From the NCBI GenBank assembly GCA_027013765.1, contig JALWGG010000021.1:1-5652 (forward strand): a stretch of 5,652 nt of DNA. Reading direction: 5' to 3'. Positions within the stretch are counted from its first letter, which is position 1, and each line of letters starts with the position of its first letter. The translations under genes were made by a program, and so were the position numbers. This document shows positions 1 to 5,383 of the stretch, one piece after another. The notes beneath the pieces were generated by a model. It was not told the origin of the DNA. It ran no database searches and saw only the letters and a program-made list of their open reading frames with translations. The stretch is from Acidilobaceae archaeon (GTDB lineage: Archaea > Thermoproteota > Thermoprotei_A > Sulfolobales > Acidilobaceae).

Positions 1-261
1 ATATCACATAGTAGCTTAGGATATCACGTGTACCCTGAAATAGGGAACGGGGTCGACGAAGAGCTCGCAAGAGCTACCGGAATCGCATACTCTGCAGGCC
101 AGCTACTTGCCAAGCCTCTAGGTAAAAATGTGAAGAAGGTAGTGGTGGAGTTTACGGATGGCTCAATTATAGTTGCATGGAGTAATGGGGAGGGTGTTAT
201 AGGCATATATGCCGATTCTAGCAGACACGTGCTCCAGGCTCGACAGGTTCCTCAACGGTGA
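1..261 (+). CDS. Roadblock/LC7 (MglB-like) domain protein, 3' part only
   Basis: This reading frame is open from the first base to a TGA at 259-261, so the gene very probably begins before the window; 86 residues are visible. A GTG at 28 could start a 77-residue product but would cut into the domain. The visible part follows the second half of a roadblock fold: a helix with DEELARATG and AGQLLAKPLG, then a strand with KKVVVEFTDG, a strand SIIVAWSNG and a last strand VIGIYAD. This pattern (acidic helix, Gly, 'vvie-dG-iiv', 'G-vlgi-ad') is typical of archaeal roadblock proteins, which in other systems bind or regulate small Ras/MglA-like GTPases; no such GTPase is visible here. The last 14 residues, after the final strand, lie in DNA shared with the convergent MetRS-beta-like gene and look like a run-on tail. 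Family assignment is from pattern alone and moderately sure. Confidence 0.55.
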   Translation: MSHSSLGYHVYPEIGNGVDEELARATGIAYSAGQLLAKPLGKNVKKVVVEFTDGSIIVAWSNGEGVIGIYADSSRHVLQARQVPQR

Positions 262-553
262 GCAGAACTGGTTTTTCATCGTTACCGCAAGGAGCAGCAA
301 GGATCATTCCCTGGCTTATGAAGCCAGCCATCCTCTTAGGCTTCAAATTAGCAACAACAATCACATACTTCCCAATGAAATCCTCAGGTTTGTACCATTT
401 AGCAAGGCCGGCAAGCACTTGGCGCTTCTCTCCACCTATATCAACAATTAGTTTGACCAGCTTCCTACTTCCTGGAACCGGCTCGGCCTCGACAACCTTA
501 CCCACGCGCAAGTCAAGCTTAGCAAAGTCATTATACTCTATAATTTCAGACAC
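218..553 (-). CDS. metG: Methionyl-tRNA synthetase beta subunit-like tRNA-binding OB-fold protein
   Basis: A protein of about 111 residues consisting of a single EMAP-II/Trbp111-type tRNA-binding OB fold. Counting from the start chosen here (553), signature stretches are NDFAKLDLRVGKVVEAEPV (near 8-26), GSRKLVKLIVDIGGEKRQVLAG (near 28-49) and LKPKRMAGFISQGMILAA (near 70-87). The end, VEEPVEPGARV, matches the usual end of the domain ('PPGa-V'). In archaea where MetRS lacks a fused C-terminal domain, such a separate protein acts as the beta subunit, improving tRNA capture in the cytoplasm. A free-standing CsaA/Trbp111-like role is the alternative. The frame also allows a GTG start at 562 (114 residues), but the only Shine-Dalgarno-like stretch, GGGGGTG at 562-568, would abut or overlap that codon, whereas it lies 8 bases from the GTG at 551-553; I prefer 553. 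The 3' end overlaps the convergent roadblock gene by 44 bases. Confidence 0.88.
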   Translation of the reverse strand: MSEIIEYNDFAKLDLRVGKVVEAEPVPGSRKLVKLIVDIGGEKRQVLAGLAKWYKPEDFIGKYVIVVANLKPKRMAGFISQGMILAAPCGNDEKPVLLTVEEPVEPGARVC

Positions 554-561
554 CCTATACA

Positions 562-568
562 CACCCCC
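562..568 (-). promoter_or_regulatory. Ribosome binding site that decides the MetRS-beta-like start
   Basis: On the - strand GGGGGTG differs by one base from GGAGGTG, the complement of the usual archaeal 16S 3' end. It is 8 bases from the GTG at 551-553 but overlaps the GTG at 560-562, which favours the shorter protein. Confidence 0.5.
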
Positions 569-596
569 GCTATGCAGGGAAAAGTATGGGTTGGCG

Positions 597-610
597 TAAT
601 ATAAAATATA
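597..610. promoter_or_regulatory. Bidirectional TATA-like promoter element
   Basis: The stretch TAATATAAAATATA is the most AT-rich part of the 88-base gap between two divergent genes and is close to a palindrome, so it can be read as a TATA box either way. Placing transcription starts about 25 bases from its centre gives roughly 629 on the + strand, 22 bases before the ATG at 651, and roughly 579 on the - strand, 17-26 bases before the MetRS-beta-like start. Both leaders would contain the observed ribosome binding sites. Inferred from position and composition only. Confidence 0.5.
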
Positions 611-650
611 GCCTCTATTCTTAGATTTAACGGGTTAGAGGAGCAGTGTA

Positions 651-1106
651 ATGGGGATTGTAGATGCTCTATTAGGGTTAGACTTGATACTAGGGAGAGC
701 TAGGGCTGTAGGAGCGGAATTCATACTAGCTGGCCCCTTAAATCTGTGGTTTAGAGGCATCTCTCCACCGCCCAGGGACCCGTTCTATGTATTAATTACA
801 AGTTCAGACTATACGGGGATACTAATATCCGCATTATCGATAGGGGCTAAGGAGATTCCATGGCCGGAGTCCTGGGATAACGTGGATGGTAAAAGCTTCA
901 ACGCACGACTCAGGAATTATCATGTTACCGTTTTAACTGACCCTATAATAAGGAATGGAGACAAAGTGACTAGATTCTATGCGAAAGACCTAGCCAGAGA
1001 ATCAATGCACGTAATACTTGGGAACAATATAGTAAGGCTGGCTCCACTCTACTTCGAATATACGCTTAAACAGGTGATAGAGAATGTCGGGGAAGTGGAG
1101 AAGTAG
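651..1106 (+). CDS. Nucleotidyltransferase-like protein, probably catalytically dead
   Basis: A 151-residue soluble protein. The ATG at 651 is set by AGAGGAG at 637-643, 7 bases upstream. The layout resembles AbiEii/minimal nucleotidyltransferase folds: an N-terminal helix, then FILAGPLNLWFRGISPPPRDPFYVLIT (residues 24-50), which lines up with the family pattern 'hvGGlAlnlhG--R-T-DiDllv'; then a Rossmann-like half, a strand NYHVTVLTDPII (89-100), and a C-terminal APLYFEYTLKQV (131-142) where the family has 's-e-vi--KL'. The GG/GS is AGP and the catalytic D-x-D is D43-P-F, so metal-dependent nucleotidyl transfer looks unlikely. It overlaps the downstream nuclease gene by 23 bases and is very probably co-translated with it. 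The fold assignment is my inference from a weak pattern; a conservative label is 'conserved hypothetical protein encoded with a RecB-like nuclease'. Confidence 0.6.
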   Translation: MGIVDALLGLDLILGRARAVGAEFILAGPLNLWFRGISPPPRDPFYVLITSSDYTGILISALSIGAKEIPWPESWDNVDGKSFNARLRNYHVTVLTDPIIRNGDKVTRFYAKDLARESMHVILGNNIVRLAPLYFEYTLKQVIENVGEVEK

Positions 1107-1728
1107 CGAGGCACTGGCCGCCTCACTGCTTGAGGAGCTTGGTTATAGAGTGATTGAGTACCATAAGCGTTTAGAGGTTGATGGCGTCGAAGTATCTGAT
1201 ATCGATATAGTCGCTGAAAGGGACGGTGACATATACGCCGTCGAGGTTAAAGCGGGGATGGCTGATGTAAACGCTATACGGCAAGCATACGTTAATGCAA
1301 CGCTAGCCGGGATGAAGCCCCTAATAATCTCCAGGGGAGCCGATGACAGGGCCCTAAAGGTTGCCGAGAAGCTGGGAGTGGAGATCATTACCCTGCCAGA
1401 TTTGCTTGTCGCTGGCCCAGACGAGATACGTGAGATAGTGGTCGAGGCCGTATGGGATGCACTAGTGAGGATAGCATCTATCCAATTATATTGTGAGCAA
1501 TTGAGGTCTGAAATAGACGTGATCAGGGCTATAGCCGAGAGCGAAACGATAAATGATGCAGCATCCACTCTAGGGGTAGGTATCGAGGAGATAGGCCGTA
1601 GGATAGATATGCTCAGGAAAATGGGTCTAATACCTAGACCAGTTAAATATAAGATGGTTAGGGTTATATCCCTATTCATACTAGCTACATGCGGTGGTAA
1701 GGCCTTTCAACCCTCAGCCACAAGTTAA
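1084..1728 (+). CDS. PD-(D/E)XK nuclease (RecB/Holliday-resolvase-like) with C-terminal HTH
   Basis: A 214-residue protein. The ATG at 1084 is set by GGTGAT at 1073-1078, 5 bases upstream and inside the preceding gene. Residues 1-110 form a restriction-endonuclease-like core: helix-1 Glu9 (SSEALAASLLEELGYRV), then D39-I-D41 in VSDIDIVAERDG, then E54-V-K56 in YAVEVKAG, the metal-binding D...ExK set, followed by IRQAYVNA with Gln67 as in archaeal Holliday junction resolvases and RecB-type nucleases. All catalytic positions are present, so it should cut DNA. Residues about 155-183 (TINDAASTLGV...IDMLRKMGLI) read as a helix-turn-helix, probably for DNA binding. The last 25 or so residues form an odd hydrophobic tail (VRVISLFILATCGG). 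Such proteins are often annotated 'RecB-family nuclease' in Crenarchaeota; the DNA substrate is unknown. A role in repair or DNA processing is inference. Confidence 0.82.
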   Translation: MSGKWRSSEALAASLLEELGYRVIEYHKRLEVDGVEVSDIDIVAERDGDIYAVEVKAGMADVNAIRQAYVNATLAGMKPLIISRGADDRALKVAEKLGVEIITLPDLLVAGPDEIREIVVEAVWDALVRIASIQLYCEQLRSEIDVIRAIAESETINDAASTLGVGIEEIGRRIDMLRKMGLIPRPVKYKMVRVISLFILATCGGKAFQPSATS

Positions 1729-1731
1729 ATA
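1724..1731 (+). promoter_or_regulatory. Possible TATA box for the metallopeptidase gene
   Basis: GTTAAATA overlaps the stop codon of the nuclease gene and is the only TATA-like stretch in the 35-base gap. A start about 25 bases on, near 1753, would leave a leader of about 11 bases before the ATG at 1764. That fits the absence of a clear Shine-Dalgarno sequence there. Position and composition only. Confidence 0.4.
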
Positions 1732-1763
1732 GTAGTGGCGGCTATGATAGGGCCTGCGACGAG

Positions 1764-2225
1764 ATGAGCAACGGCGATGATAAGAGAAGAGCCGTGATGA
1801 GCCGCCTTATGTCATGGTGCATCAATATGCCCCGAAAGTTGAGATATGAGGTTGCACCGGATATATGCAAAATCATAGGCGCCTTAACAAGGTTGGAAGT
1901 ATTTAAGTATATTGATAGTAATAGGGTATATTGCGTTAGAAGCTATGGAAGTAGGTCAAAAGCTGTTGCGCGTATTTATGGCATGGCAAGGCCCTGGGTT
2001 GTTGTTCTAGGGTTTAAAGGCTATGTAATAGAGGTCATAAGCGAGAGGTTCGATAAGTTAGATAAGAGGGGTAAGCTGGAGGTTATAATACATGAATTAC
2101 TGCACATACCATACACGTTTAGTGGTGCGCTAAGGCCTCACGGTCCAAAAGTGAATAGTAGAGAGGTGAAGAGGATTTTAAGGATTGTTGAGGAGAGTGG
2201 CGTTCTAGAAGAGTTACCTCTGTGA
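1764..2225 (+). CDS. Putative zinc metallopeptidase (HELLH motif)
   Basis: A 153-residue soluble protein. Residues 78-89 (PWVVVLGFKGYV) form strands; then GKLEVIIHELLHIPYTFSG (103-121) gives the zincin signature H110-E111-x-x-H114, followed by ALRPHG with His126 as a candidate third zinc ligand. The combination of HELLHIP, FSG.LRPHG and a size near 150 residues matches the small 'putative metallopeptidase' proteins found in archaea and phages, distantly like SprT-type zincins; substrates are not known. No signal peptide or membrane helix is seen, so it should be cytoplasmic. There is no good ribosome binding site; the ATG at 1764 with a near-leaderless transcript is my choice, and an in-frame ATG at 1797 (11 residues shorter) is possible. 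It follows the nuclease gene by 35 bases but may have its own promoter. Its stop is 7 bases from that of the convergent ATPase gene. Confidence 0.7.
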   Translation: MSNGDDKRRAVMSRLMSWCINMPRKLRYEVAPDICKIIGALTRLEVFKYIDSNRVYCVRSYGSRSKAVARIYGMARPWVVVLGFKGYVIEVISERFDKLDKRGKLEVIIHELLHIPYTFSGALRPHGPKVNSREVKRILRIVEESGVLEELPL

Positions 2226-2232
2226 GGCATCG

Positions 2233-3207
2233 TTAATATGTATCGGTTAATGGGAATGAGCCTACTAGTGCTTCCCTAGCCTTTTCTAAGGTATCTGGTG
2301 GGTTCTTGGCCATTCTTATGCCTATTTTAACACACTCTCCTATACACCTTATTCCTAGTATTCGCTTTATGCTCTCATCCTGTACTTTTTCGATCCCAAG
2401 CTTGGTTGCCAGGTTCCTGTCTATTATACGGTTAACCACGATTCCAGTCACACTGGCTCCTAGGTTCTTTAACTGCTCTAGGGTCTTTTCGACCTCATAT
2501 ACTGGTAGGGGTTCTGGTGTAGCTACCAGGACGTAGCTGGTCTTATCACTGTCGGCTAGTCGTTCTGATAGTACCTTATATCTCTCCTCAAGCTCATATA
2601 ACTTGTCCAGCACCGGATCTTTTGGCTCTATCTTCTCTCCCAGAACTCTACTTATACTATACTTTAGAGAGACGATTTTGCTTCTAAGATCTATTAGGCT
2701 GGTTATCCAGAACATATAGTTTCTTGGTAGACTCAGTATTCTCAACGTGACTCCGGTAGGTGGCGTGTCGACCACTATATACTCATAATCCTTCTTGTAA
2801 AGATCTTCGAGGTACCGGAGGTATATTTCCTCCTCGAAACCCGGAGAGTTTCTTATAGTATCTGCTGCATTCTCAATATTGAGCACTTTTAACCCCGGCA
2901 TTATCTGTTTGAGTAGTCTACTATATTCCCCAGTAAATTTAGAGGCCTCCTTTTCGAGGTCGAATTGCATAGCGTAGAGGTTAGTATCTATCCTATACTC
3001 CTTATGAGGCTTCGGCAATGATAGGTATTTGAGTAGGTGTTTCGCCTGGTCCAGGCTCACTATTAGTGTCTTACCTTTTTTAGAGAGGAGATCTGCTAGC
3101 ATTATGCTGACCGTTGTCTTACCTACACCTCCCTTCCCTATAACAATTACTAGGTGGGGTCTCCCCCTCCTGGACTCAATTATGTTAACTAGGTGGGATA
3201 GTGTCAC
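2233..3207 (-). CDS. Get3/ArsA-family ATPase
   Basis: A 324-residue, single-domain P-loop ATPase of the ArsA/Get3 group, close to the usual length. Seen in order: the deviant Walker A GKGGVGKTT (24-32, signature Lys25), switch I at D53-Q-A-K-H57, switch II DTPPTGVTLRIL (147-158), the ATPEPLPVYEVEKT adenine loop (229-242), VVNR (257-260), and hydrophobic helical stretches near 95-115 and 160-190 where Get3 binds client membrane helices. The usual switch I DPAHSLSD is altered to DQAKHLLK. The only two cysteines are C288 and C292 (Cx3C), near where Get3 carries its zinc-binding CxxC. The arsenite-binding cysteine triad of bacterial ArsA is missing and no arsenite pump gene is nearby, so an arsenic role is unlikely; membrane-protein targeting is the better guess. 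It starts at GTG 3207, which overlaps the upstream TGA by 4 bases, with GGTGGAG at 3212-3218 as binding site. Confidence 0.85.
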   Translation of the reverse strand: MTLSHLVNIIESRRGRPHLVIVIGKGGVGKTTVSIMLADLLSKKGKTLIVSLDQAKHLLKYLSLPKPHKEYRIDTNLYAMQFDLEKEASKFTGEYSRLLKQIMPGLKVLNIENAADTIRNSPGFEEEIYLRYLEDLYKKDYEYIVVDTPPTGVTLRILSLPRNYMFWITSLIDLRSKIVSLKYSISRVLGEKIEPKDPVLDKLYELEERYKVLSERLADSDKTSYVLVATPEPLPVYEVEKTLEQLKNLGASVTGIVVNRIIDRNLATKLGIEKVQDESIKRILGIRCIGECVKIGIRMAKNPPDTLEKAREALVGSFPLTDTY

Positions 3208-3515
3208 CAGTCTCCACCTATACTGCTAAAGTAGTCACTTAAAACATCTCCGCCTAACATATGGCGCCGCTCCATCAGCTTTATCTCATCCGACAACAGT
3301 GGCGCGAGCTCCATAGACAGGGTTAACGGTACAAATGGCATCCCAACCAAGCCCCCCATAATTATTGTTAGGAACGAGTTCTCCAGCTCCAAGTATTGGA
3401 GCTGGAGCGCCTCAACGCTATGCTCCCTCATAGCCTTACTCATACCGAACATGAACATCGTGAATTCTCTGAACATTCCCTTAAATGCATTAGCGATCTC
3501 TTTGAGTATGCCCAA
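3204..3515 (-). CDS. Small membrane-associated protein coupled to the Get3/ArsA-like ATPase; family not recognised
   Basis: A 103-residue protein that I do not recognise. Residues 1-30 form a likely amphipathic, methionine- and phenylalanine-rich helix (GMFREFTMFMFGMSKAM at 13-29). Residues 31-46 are polar and helical (HSVEALQLQYLELEN). Residues 47-74 form one hydrophobic stretch containing GGLVGMPFVP, likely a membrane helix or hairpin. A charged tail (DEIKLMERR) ends in SSIGGDW. The start is TTG at 3515: GGTG at 3522-3525 lies 6 bases upstream, and the first in-frame ATG (3476) has no well-spaced site. Its TGA overlaps the ATPase GTG by 4 bases, so the two proteins are translationally coupled and probably act together, for example as membrane anchor, receptor or client (inference). 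It is not visibly like the DUF106/Get1/Oxa1 group. That the gene is real is supported by coupling, start site and coherent composition; its function is unknown. Confidence 0.72.
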   Translation of the reverse strand: MGILKEIANAFKGMFREFTMFMFGMSKAMREHSVEALQLQYLELENSFLTIIMGGLVGMPFVPLTLSMELAPLLSDEIKLMERRHMLGGDVLSDYFSSIGGDW

Positions 3516-3518
3516 AAT

Positions 3519-3543
3519 CTACACCATAATAAGGATGGTGTAG
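3519..3543 (-). promoter_or_regulatory. 9-bp inverted repeat covering the ribosome binding site of the 103-residue protein gene
   Basis: Perfect arms CTACACCAT (3519-3527) and ATGGTGTAG (3535-3543) flank a 7-base loop. On the - strand the hairpin fills almost the whole predicted leader, and its 3' arm contains the GGTG that should pair with the ribosome 6 bases before the TTG at 3515. Folding would hide that site, so it may be a translational control element; as DNA it could equally be a dimeric operator just downstream of the TATA box. The - strand continues ATTTT after the stem, so a terminator for cstA is a third reading, less likely because the start codon follows directly. Confidence 0.55.
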
Positions 3544-3550
3544 TGAGGGG

Positions 3551-3556
3551 AAAAAA
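3551..3556 (-). terminator. T-tract terminator candidate after cstA
   Basis: On the - strand a run of six T followed by CCCC occurs 40 bases past the cstA stop codon. Archaeal RNA polymerase ends transcription on such U-rich tracts without needing a hairpin. It is the strongest T-run in the gap. Some read-through into the next genes is possible. Confidence 0.4.
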
Positions 3557-3565
3557 GTGTAACCG

Positions 3566-3599
3566 TTATATTTCTATTCTATTATATTTCTAATTCTAT
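3566..3599 (-). repeat. Short imperfect tandem repeat with twin TATA-like boxes
   Basis: Two copies of TTATATTTCTA(A)TTCTAT, about 3566-3582 and 3582-3599, follow each other with a 16-base period; the second has one extra A. The right-hand copy contains the cstA stop codon. On the - strand each copy carries AAATATAA (3566-3573 and 3582-3589). The nearer box would start transcription near 3544, right at the inverted repeat in the leader of the 103-residue gene, and so is the likely promoter of that gene and the ATPase. Confidence 0.5.
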
Positions 3600-5368
3600 T
3601 GTCGTGCCTGTGCTGCTGTGAGACCCTTGTAGAATAGATAGATTAACCCTAGGTTTAATAGCAGTGATATAGCTGCTATGCTACCAGCCCCAATAGTCTG
3701 TGCTAGGGCTAGTTTTGGCGCGACTACTATTAACCACCATGCTAGTCCTACTGTGACGGTGACCCATAGGAACATGGCAGGTATTAGTATTAGTATGCTG
3801 TATGTGCCTCTAACCTTTGCTACAGCATACACCCAGAGGGCAGATGTTAAAAGGGCTAGTGCTGCTAGCATTTGGTTTACTCCAGCGAATGCGGGCCATA
3901 CTACTCTGAATGCTGCAACCTCCTTACCGCCTATAGTAACTACTGGATATGCCATTGCAGTCCCTATCAGTACAACGATTGCACTGGCAATCCACTTATT
4001 GGATAGGAATGTATATAGGTTTTTATCTACCTTCTCCAGCCAATCTATCAGTTCTTGGAACGCGAATCTTGCTAGCCTTGTAGCGGTGTCGAGTGTGGTC
4101 ATGACGAATAGGATCAGTGATACTACTGCGAATAGTTTAAAGACTGAGAAGGTGTCCGTTAGGCTTATTCCAAACCTTTCAAATGCCTTGCCGAGCATGT
4201 ATCCATATCCAACGGCGAACCTGCCAACCGCATTGTGCTCTAGGATGTTCTCCTTTATCACCCCCATTTCTTTTAGCTCTGCAGCATCCCATGCAATGCT
4301 TATAGGTATTATCACTGCCAGTGTTGACAAAGCGCCCTCAGTTAGCATAGCCCCGTATCCTATGAATAGACCTTCCAGCTCATTCGCCAGCTGCTTGCTT
4401 GTTGTGCCTGACGATACTAGGGAGTGGAAGCCGCTCAGGGAGCCGCATGCTATTATTAGTGGTATTGCTGGCCAGAAGGGTGTAGGTTGGTTGGCGAAGT
4501 TTACGATCTTTGGAGCAAATGAGGTATAGGCTGGGGCTATGAGTGCCTTATCCGCGACAAGTAGTCCCCCAATAGTTGCTAGCCCCACGAAAGTGAATAG
4601 TATGTATGCGTTTGTATAGTCTCTTGGCTGTAGTAGGTACCAGACTGGCAGGCTGGCTGCAAGTATTGCATATAGCCCTAATATGATAACCCATCTATGA
4701 TACGCAACCCATCCCTCTGCTGGTCCTAGGTATAATGGTGTATGATAGCTGTAGTAGAACGCTCCAACCACTAGCAGTAGTGTTATTAGTGTTGCTATTC
4801 TGGTATCTAAACCGATCCTATACATCATAATCCCCATGAATAGTGCAATTGGCATGTATAGCAGTGAGAGTGTAGCCGCGCTCGGAGTTTGGACGAAGAG
4901 GATCGCTGCAATGCTAGCGAATGCTGCGTATACAAGTAGTAGTGCCATGAATGTGTATGCCAGGAATACATACCTGGCTTTTCTACCCATGACTACCTCG
5001 CTTACACTCATAATCGAGATCCCGCCGTGTCTGACGCTTGCCATGAGAGCCAAGTAGTCGTGGACTGTCCCTATGAATACGTTACCGAAAAGGACCCATA
5101 GTAGTGGCAGTGCCCATCCGTATACCATTGCTATGGCTGGCCCCACTATGGGTCCTGCTCCCGCTATACTTGCGAAGTGATGGCCGAAGAGGACATACTT
5201 ATTAGCTGGTACATAGTCTACCCCATCGAACTTCTCTATAGCAGGTGTCGGCCTATCACTGCTTGCCCTGACAATCCTCTCCTGCAGGATCCTTCTACCG
5301 TAGTATATGTATGCTATTGTATAAATTGCTAAAACTATTATAAGGACCTCTATAGCATATGTGGGCAT
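3596..5368 (-). CDS. cstA: CstA-family carbon starvation transporter (putative pyruvate/peptide symporter)
   Basis: A 590-residue, very hydrophobic protein with well over a dozen probable membrane helices. Family landmarks in order: FGHHFASIAGAGPIVGPAIA (61-80), GTVHDY with H103/D104 (100-105), WYLLQPRDYTNAY (243-255), SGFHSLVSSGTTSKQL (312-327), TTLDTATRLARFAFQEL (424-440) and FAGVNQMLAALAL (494-506). This covers the CstA core from near the first residue; it lacks the longer C-terminal part of the about 700-residue E. coli protein, as is common in shorter relatives. Bacterial CstA and BtsT import pyruvate (and CstA has been linked to peptides) using an ion gradient at the cytoplasmic membrane; the substrate here is inferred only. 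The start is ATG 5368, with GGGAGGTGA at 5375-5383 six bases upstream. That site contains the stop codon of the preceding small membrane protein gene, so the pair is coupled. No frameshift is seen. Confidence 0.95.
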   Translation of the reverse strand: MPTYAIEVLIIVLAIYTIAYIYYGRRILQERIVRASSDRPTPAIEKFDGVDYVPANKYVLFGHHFASIAGAGPIVGPAIAMVYGWALPLLWVLFGNVFIGTVHDYLALMASVRHGGISIMSVSEVVMGRKARYVFLAYTFMALLLVYAAFASIAAILFVQTPSAATLSLLYMPIALFMGIMMYRIGLDTRIATLITLLLVVGAFYYSYHTPLYLGPAEGWVAYHRWVIILGLYAILAASLPVWYLLQPRDYTNAYILFTFVGLATIGGLLVADKALIAPAYTSFAPKIVNFANQPTPFWPAIPLIIACGSLSGFHSLVSSGTTSKQLANELEGLFIGYGAMLTEGALSTLAVIIPISIAWDAAELKEMGVIKENILEHNAVGRFAVGYGYMLGKAFERFGISLTDTFSVFKLFAVVSLILFVMTTLDTATRLARFAFQELIDWLEKVDKNLYTFLSNKWIASAIVVLIGTAMAYPVVTIGGKEVAAFRVVWPAFAGVNQMLAALALLTSALWVYAVAKVRGTYSILILIPAMFLWVTVTVGLAWWLIVVAPKLALAQTIGAGSIAAISLLLNLGLIYLFYKGLTAAQARQ

Positions 5369-5374
5369 TAGTGT

Positions 5375-5383
5375 TCACCTCCC
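5375..5383 (-). promoter_or_regulatory. Strong Shine-Dalgarno sequence of cstA containing the upstream stop codon
   Basis: On the - strand GGGAGGTGA encodes the last Gly-Arg and the TGA stop of the 74-residue protein, and matches the archaeal ribosome binding consensus GGAGGTGA exactly. The spacing to the cstA ATG is 6 bases. Ribosomes ending on the first gene would sit on the start site of the second. Confidence 0.85.

Noticed and set aside
209..599. Two + strand frames opposite the MetRS-beta-like gene
   Set aside because: Both overlap a convincing tRNA-binding domain on the other strand and have no coherent motifs.
612..641. 6-bp inverted repeat CCTCTA...TAGAGG near the ribosome binding site of the 151-residue gene
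   Set aside because: Short arms with an 18-base spacer are expected by chance and would be unstable at high temperature; not kept as a feature.
1143..1679. A 178-codon - strand reading frame opposite the nuclease gene
   Set aside because: Rich in Ser, Thr and Ile from antisense reading of a coding gene with clear catalytic motifs; no recognisable protein features.
651..2225. A complete new defence island made of nucleotidyltransferase, nuclease and protease
   Set aside because: The protease gene seems to have its own promoter, no mobile-element or defence marker is nearby, and surrounding genes look like ordinary chromosomal genes; only the two-gene pair is kept as a lead.
2233..3207. Arsenic resistance function for the ArsA-like ATPase
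   Set aside because: The arsenite-binding cysteines are missing, the protein is a single domain, and there is no arsenite pump, arsenate reductase or ArsR-type regulator nearby.
3678..4529. A 283-codon + strand reading frame opposite cstA
   Set aside because: It is antisense to a well-conserved transporter, has a composition that mirrors membrane helices read backwards, and shows no domain pattern; a shadow frame.
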